This document shows, piece after piece, positions 44,520 through 48,916 of a stretch of DNA of 48,916 bases. Numbering within the stretch: the first letter of the stretch is position 1; each line of letters opens with the position of its first letter. The position numbers were made by a program, and so were the translations under genes. The stretch spans positions 1-48,916 of the forward strand of contig JASKOT010000057.1 of the NCBI GenBank assembly GCA_032158125.1. The letters are read 5' to 3'. The notes beneath the pieces were generated by a model. The model had not been told where the DNA came from and ran no database searches. It saw only the letters and a list, made by a program, of their open reading frames with translations. The DNA is from Papiliotrema nemorosa. Taxonomy: Eukaryota; Basidiomycota; Tremellomycetes; Tremellales; Rhynchogastremaceae.

Positions 44520-46967
44520 CTACGCCGAGAACCAATCATCCGTGTGACCAGACAGCCGAGCCTCTGGAAAACAATCGAGAAAATCCATTTGTTCGGGCAC
44601 CTCGAAACCATTGTGCCAAGCTACAGCGTTAGTCATTGGCGATCGAGGAAAAAGAAATGCCGGGAGAAGATCCGTCGTGCCCTGTACTTGTGGAGCTGTG
44701 GAATTAATGTTGTAGGTCTGCGAGGCTGCTGGGAGCTCGCCGGAAACGACATTGCGCAAGAGTTGATCGATATCGATAGTATTGTTGGAGGGACTGGCAG
44801 CCCGCGTCGGTGGGATTGTCGTAGAGAAGTCAGGCTTCAACCCATTACCTATAATGTCCAGGCTTCGTTGCAGAACAGGACATGTGGCCAGACCCCCTTG
44901 CAGAGCCCGGAGAAACGTCTGCATCCGCTTCGACGCGTCCTTGTCCCCGGTCTTGACATCGGCAAGGGAGACACTTGCCGAGGTATAGATGCAATAAGCC
45001 ATGAGATACGTGACGCGATGAAAGCCAAAGGTCGTTTCGTGCAGCAGTAAAAGCTTTTCGACCTCGGTCGCTATCCGTCGACATGCATTTCGGTGTACCG
45101 GCGAAGGTAGGAAAGGGCGATGGAGGAGAAGTGTAGTGGTGTGGTACAGCAAGCTACAAATCAGCATCGATTGGCCTTGGTGATTTGATCTCACTTTTGC
45201 GTTATGATGTGTGGTGGTGGACACAAAAGCGGTAGATTATTCGTATCCACCACCAGATGAGGGGGGCTTGCTCTCCTCCATTCCTTTAGCCGTTCGGATG
45301 TTTCGGACAACGATGATCCATCACCGACAGCGCCTCCTTTCCTGCTGTACAGCTTTTGAATCACACTGTTCATGATGACCGCCAGTTTGCAAGAATTGAT
45401 GAAACAAGAAACAGCATGAGAGTTGACGCCAGGATACGGTTGCCCGGTTGACACCACGGTAACGGGTACGGGCGGCCAAAGTTCGTCCTCCAGCGAATCG
45501 TCCACTGATCGTCAGCGCATCAGCGGAGAGCAGATACAGGATGCTTTACTGATCTCGGGAATCGAGTTTGAAGGTAGCTCCAAAAGAACAGGTGATCGAC
45601 CAAGGTATAAGCTGATCGCCCTAGGTATCAGCCACTATCGGACCCCCGATTGACTACGTACTTGTCCCAGAAATAGCAGCTCCAAAACAACCGACGTCGG
45701 ATTTCCAGGTCCTCTGGACCCAGCTTCCCTATACTCGAAAGCGTACTGGCAGTGTGATGCAGCCCGAGCTCCGTCGTCATCCGAAAAGCCATTCCGCTGT
45801 ACAACCAAGACTGCGAGATCCGCCCGTACGCCAACTCTCTCGCACTCAGCTGCAGTAGACCTTGAACAGTAGGTATCAGAGTGGGCTTTTCGATCTCCTC
45901 CGCCAAAAGCAGCTTTGCTCGGACTGCCAACATTTCACCGATATTGTTGTCATCGCTGAAGCGAGCGGTATGTGCGCACATTACTGTAAGGAGGAATTGA
46001 GAATAATACTGATTACCAGTTGACATGTCTCCTGCTAATCAGCTTGGGAATTCGCCCCCACTCACGCATGAAAGCAGGTCTGTATACCCACATGAAGAGT
46101 GGAGCGATCCAAGTCCAATGTAGATCAAGTAGCTTCTCCAGCGTTTGACGAGGAACGTCACTCCGAAGCGCTGCATTGGTGAGACCAAACTTTTCCCATG
46201 TGCGTGATTCGTGGGCGCGACGGGTCAGCAAATTGCGGATGTCTGACCGGCTGACAGTAGTGACGGGAAGGTGTGGTGATCGAGATGGAGCTTCGTGGAC
46301 GTTGGAAGTTGGACCATAGTAAGAGACCTTGATTGAGATTAGCCCTGTCGAGAGGATGACCTACTTGCCCGTTTATATCAACGCTCAACTCCGGCATGGT
46401 CGCAGAGTCTTCCTCTTCCACAGTTGGATCCTGTATTTCCATCCCATATGCTCCGTGTTCAAACACATTTCCTATGGAAGAGTTCTCAGCCCCTAAGGCC
46501 CAGCGGTCATCGCCTCCCTCAGCAGCCGAGGTGATGGGGTTCGGGAACTCGCTGATGCCGTCGAACGAGCGGGTCTCCGGAAGAGGCGCGGTCGATGTGT
46601 CCAGGACAGAGCCAGGGCGTGGAGGGATCGACTCGTTTGCCCGGCGCATGTGTTGAATCGTCTGTTCTGCCTCTTCGAGACGTTTGGTCAGATCACGGAA
46701 CTGTGCTGACGTGGGGACGATGTCGTATCGACAAATGTCTTGATAAACCTCGCAAGTCTTGCAGCCCGGCTGTGATCCATCACATCGTGTCTAGAGACGT
46801 CAGCCGCCAATAGGACATTATGCACTCGGATCACCGACTTTTCGGGAACGGCAATTTAGACAGGTCAACCCTCTAGTGAGACGTCGCTTGGTGCGAGAAG
46901 GACCGCTGGACTCTTCGGCCGTTTCCGAGCTCGTCTGTCTGACTCGAGTCCTCCTGTTCTGGCTCAT
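44520..46967 (-). CDS. Zn2Cys6 transcription factor, candidate regulator of the terminal cluster
   Basis: Seven exons (46967-46839, 46790-46365, 46327-46066, 46031-45662, 45620-45550, 45504-45195, 45153-44520) give exactly 733 residues. Complete zinc cluster: CLNCRSRK|TRCDGSQPGCKTC...C, about residues 35-62, split by intron 1. A short coiled coil follows (FRDLTKRLEEAEQTIQHMRR, about 70-92), then an acidic region (GMEIQDPTVEEEDSATMPEL) and the fungal_trans domain (LLTVMCAHTARFSDDNN, LYSGMAFRMTTELGLHHTA, EIRRRLFWSCYFWDKAISLY, LLYHTTTLLLHRPFLPSP). It sits in the middle of the six catabolic genes, so it is the natural candidate to bind the CCGG arrays. Its own promoter has no CCGG array. Confidence 0.92.
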
Positions 46968-47016
46968 GGAATAATGCGGTTGGGCGAAAGGCCGATACTA
47001 TGTGCAGGGTTAGCGT

Positions 47017-47048
47017 GATGGTCAAATGACAAGATGATCAAATGACAA
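47017..47048. repeat. 16-bp tandem duplication in the regulator promoter
   Basis: GATGGTCAAATGACAA directly followed by GATGATCAAATGACAA, one mismatch, 50-80 bp upstream of the Zn2Cys6 gene start. It could be a doubled protein-binding site. Confidence 0.6.
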
Positions 47049-47211
47049 CATGAAAGTTATGGACCGTCGATGGGGTCATGGATCACGTGAAAGTCTGCTC
47101 CAAGAGCTGGTGCTCGTTGTTTTCGCCATGCTCCAAGGTTGTTCCGACAGAGTCGCAGATACTGTGGAAAGACCTAGAGTTTGCGCATGTTGTATCATGG
47201 AACACGTATAA

Positions 47212-48065
47212 TCAAGCCCTATATAGTCCTCCCGCTTCAGTGAAAGACATTCCTTGCTCTATGGCGGACTGCATCTTGGCGTCAGCCGATACCTGGGGCT
47301 GTATCAAGGGGATCGCCTTGTCCACCAGATCTTTGGGTATGCACACAACCCCATCGACATCAGCTACGATCCAATCTCCGGGATTGACAACCATATCCTG
47401 GTGTTTGGATTGCAGCCTGACTGGAACATTCACCCCGACGACTTTCGTGAGCTCGTACGGCGGTGCCGTGGAGACTCCTCGAGCGAAAACCTGCAGTCAG
47501 AGAATCAGAGAATCTTTACAACTTACTGGGAACTCGCGTTGACGATGCTCATTGAGATCTCGGATTCTCCCGTCGACAACTGTCCCTATCGCTCCGCTCG
47601 ATTTCGCTCGATTGGTCATCAGGCCACCATACACGGCGTTGGGAAGATTGGGTGGGCAGGATATGTACACCACAGATCCTTTCGGTACTGTATCTATCTG
47701 CATGTCAGCACGGCACGAAGCGAGTTGAACACACGTAATGCGTTGTGACTTTTGGCCTGGGATCATCTATCAGTGCGTATTCTACCGTATATGCTGGGCC
47801 TATGATTTTTGTATCACCCTCTTGTCTCCGAGGAGAGTACATCACAAGATCGGCCAAGCAACCTCCATTGCGGTGCTTCAATTTAGCTAAAGCATCTGAG
47901 CAGTCGCAACTGCGGATCAGTCTGCGTAGTAGACATTTGATCATACGCGGTGTAAGAGTCGAGTCTTTCTCGAGTGGTTTGATAAGAGTCGACAGACATG
48001 TTTCTACGTAACAATCGGAAGCTGGTTGACAGCGGAATGCGAATCGAACTGAGGGAAGCGTGCAT
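47212..48065 (-). CDS. RraA-family aldolase/decarboxylase (HMG/CHA aldolase-like)
   Basis: Four exons (48065-47947, 47909-47735, 47697-47527, 47490-47212) give 247 residues. Family motifs: LDSYTACDCSDALAKL, IIGPAYTVEY, NAVYGGLMTNRAKSSGAIGT, the Mg/oxalate-site VVDGRIRDLNEHR, REFPVFARGVS, and NPGDWIVADVDGVVCIP. Non-regulatory RraA homologues cleave 4-hydroxy-4-methyl-2-oxoglutarate or 4-carboxy-4-hydroxy-2-oxoadipate to pyruvate plus pyruvate/oxaloacetate, and decarboxylate oxaloacetate. The first 22 residues (MHASLSSIRIPLSTSFRLL...) are Ser/Arg-rich without acids, like a mitochondrial presequence; a second in-frame ATG at about 48000 would give a cytosolic form. Divergent from the D-2-hydroxyacid dehydrogenase over a CCGG array. 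Confidence 0.88.
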
Positions 48066-48109
48066 GATATTAAGACTGATCGTTCGAGGATCATCGTTGT
48101 ATCGAGTTC

Positions 48110-48139
48110 CCGGTTGACATCCCCGGCAAAGATCCGGGG
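48110..48139. promoter_or_regulatory. Tripartite CCGG array, promoter of RraA / D-2-hydroxyacid dehydrogenase pair
   Basis: CCGG at 48110-48113, 48123-48126 and 48134-48137 (spacers 9 and 7) in the 160-bp shared promoter; the right part, CCCCGGCAAAGATCCGGGG, is nearly palindromic at its ends. Located about 90 bp from the plus-strand start and 45 bp from the minus-strand start. Confidence 0.65.
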
Positions 48140-48225
48140 TTTTGGCTCTTCATTCTCCCCCTTCTCTGTGCGTCTGAGCCTATATGAGGAAGTCACGCAT
48201 GACGTACTAGAGTACCGAACGGACC

Positions 48226-48909
48226 ATGTCGTCTTCCAAACCGACCATCTATGTACTAGACATCTATCACGCAGATGCCATCGCCCTGCTTCAGTCCAGT
48301 CCCGATGTTGAGGTGGTCCTTCCAGGGGATCCGAAATTGCATGATTGGCAACGCCATGCGGACGGAATCTTGATACGCTCCGATACTCGTGTTGACGCGA
48401 GCGATATAGCTAAAACGGTCAAGCTCAAGGCGATTGTCAAGCAAGGGGTAGGCGTCGACAACATCGACCTGAGTGCCGCGAGAAAAGCCGGGCTAGCGGT
48501 ACACAACACACCGGCCTTGAACAGTGAAACGGTTGCCGAATTGACGCTGGCGCTCGTTTTGACCATAGCTCGACGTATACCGGAGATTGATCGAAGGCTC
48601 CGGCAAGGAGAGAGAGTCGCGAGAGCAGATACACTAGGCGTCAGCCTTCACAAGAAGACAGTCGGTATCATCGGAATGGGGAACATCGGCCGGATCGTGG
48701 CAAGGAAGTTTATAGGGGCATGCGACAGCTCCATCATAGCGTATGATCCGATCGCTTCCTCCGATGCTTGGGCCGACATCCCTCATACCCGTGCCCCAAC
48801 TCTCGAGCCGCTCCTCCGCGTATCCGATGTCGTCACCCTACACGTCCCCCTCTTGGACAGCACCCGGAATATGATTGGAGAGAAAGAGCTCGGGGGGTTA
48901 GGGGGTTAG
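48226..48909 (+). pseudogene. D-2-hydroxyacid dehydrogenase (SerA/PGDH-like), 3'-truncated by telomere
   Basis: Intronless frame starting MSSSKPTIYVLDIYHADA. Residues 1-95 are the start of the substrate domain (GVGVDNIDLSAARKAGLAV), followed by the NAD-binding domain with VGIIGMGNIGRIVARKF and the NAD-selective Asp in IIAYDP, then VSDVVTLHVPLLDSTRNMIG. At residue ~222 (GEKEL) the family sequence stops and the frame continues into telomere repeat, giving GGLGG and a TAG. A full member has about 320 residues; the missing part carries the substrate-binding Arg, catalytic Glu and His, so the product should be inactive. Either a chromosome break healed by telomere addition removed the 3' end, or the assembly joins telomere reads here wrongly. 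Confidence 0.88.
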
Positions 48910-48916
48910 GGGGTTA
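48892..48916 (+). repeat. Telomere repeat (TTAGGGGG)n, chromosome end
   Basis: GGGGGG TTA GGGGG TTA GGGGG TTA to the last base. The unit TTAGGGGG, G-rich strand running 5'->3' outward, matches the repeat type reported for Cryptococcus. Only about three units are included, as expected at a contig end. Confidence 0.9.

Overview
The window looks like the right end of a chromosome from a basidiomycete yeast, probably a Tremellomycete (Cryptococcus/Kwoniella/Saitozyma-like). Three things point there. Almost every gene has many 33-60 nt GT-AG introns with CTGAC/CTAAC-type branch sites. The gene content is fungal (Zn2Cys6 factors, AAAP, DHA2 and ACS transporters, a GH11 xylanase). The last 25 bases are TTAGGGGG telomere-type repeats read outward. 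The species is an inference. Exon joins were worked out by hand from splice sites and reading frame; in most genes the summed exons give an exact open reading frame, and exceptions are stated.

Layout. 1-9.7 kb is core genome: a microsatellite, an unknown gene, RNA polymerase III subunit RPC31, an oxysterol-binding protein, a DUF3605 protein and another unknown gene. 10-25.8 kb is transport and accessory metabolism: a fucose-permease-like MFS, a small Cys-rich protein, an intronless Zn2Cys6 factor followed by a PhyH-type 2-oxoglutarate dioxygenase, an AAAP amino-acid transporter, a sugar transporter, a zinc-less MDR oxidoreductase and a DHA2 drug transporter. 26-35.6 kb looks like nitrogen scavenging: a PuuE-type allantoinase-like deacetylase, a Zn2Cys6 factor, an Old-Yellow-Enzyme oxidoreductase, an amidase and a secreted asparaginase, with GATAAG sites in several promoters. 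35.6-38 kb is gene-poor and leads into a secreted GH11 xylanase.

38.9-48.9 kb is the most interesting part: a compact subtelomeric catabolic cluster. It is arranged as three head-to-head gene pairs or equivalents: amidohydrolase/ACS transporter, Ldh_2 dehydrogenase/FAHD1-like hydrolase, and RraA-type aldolase/D-2-hydroxyacid dehydrogenase. Each shared promoter carries a tripartite CCGG array, and a Zn2Cys6 factor gene sits inside the cluster. This suggests one regulon for uptake and breakdown of a lactone or hydroxy/oxo-carboxylate to pyruvate and oxaloacetate-level products. The outermost gene is cut in frame by the telomere repeat, so the last cluster member has lost its catalytic C-terminus.

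No rRNA, tRNA, CRISPR array, intact transposon or viral gene was recognised.
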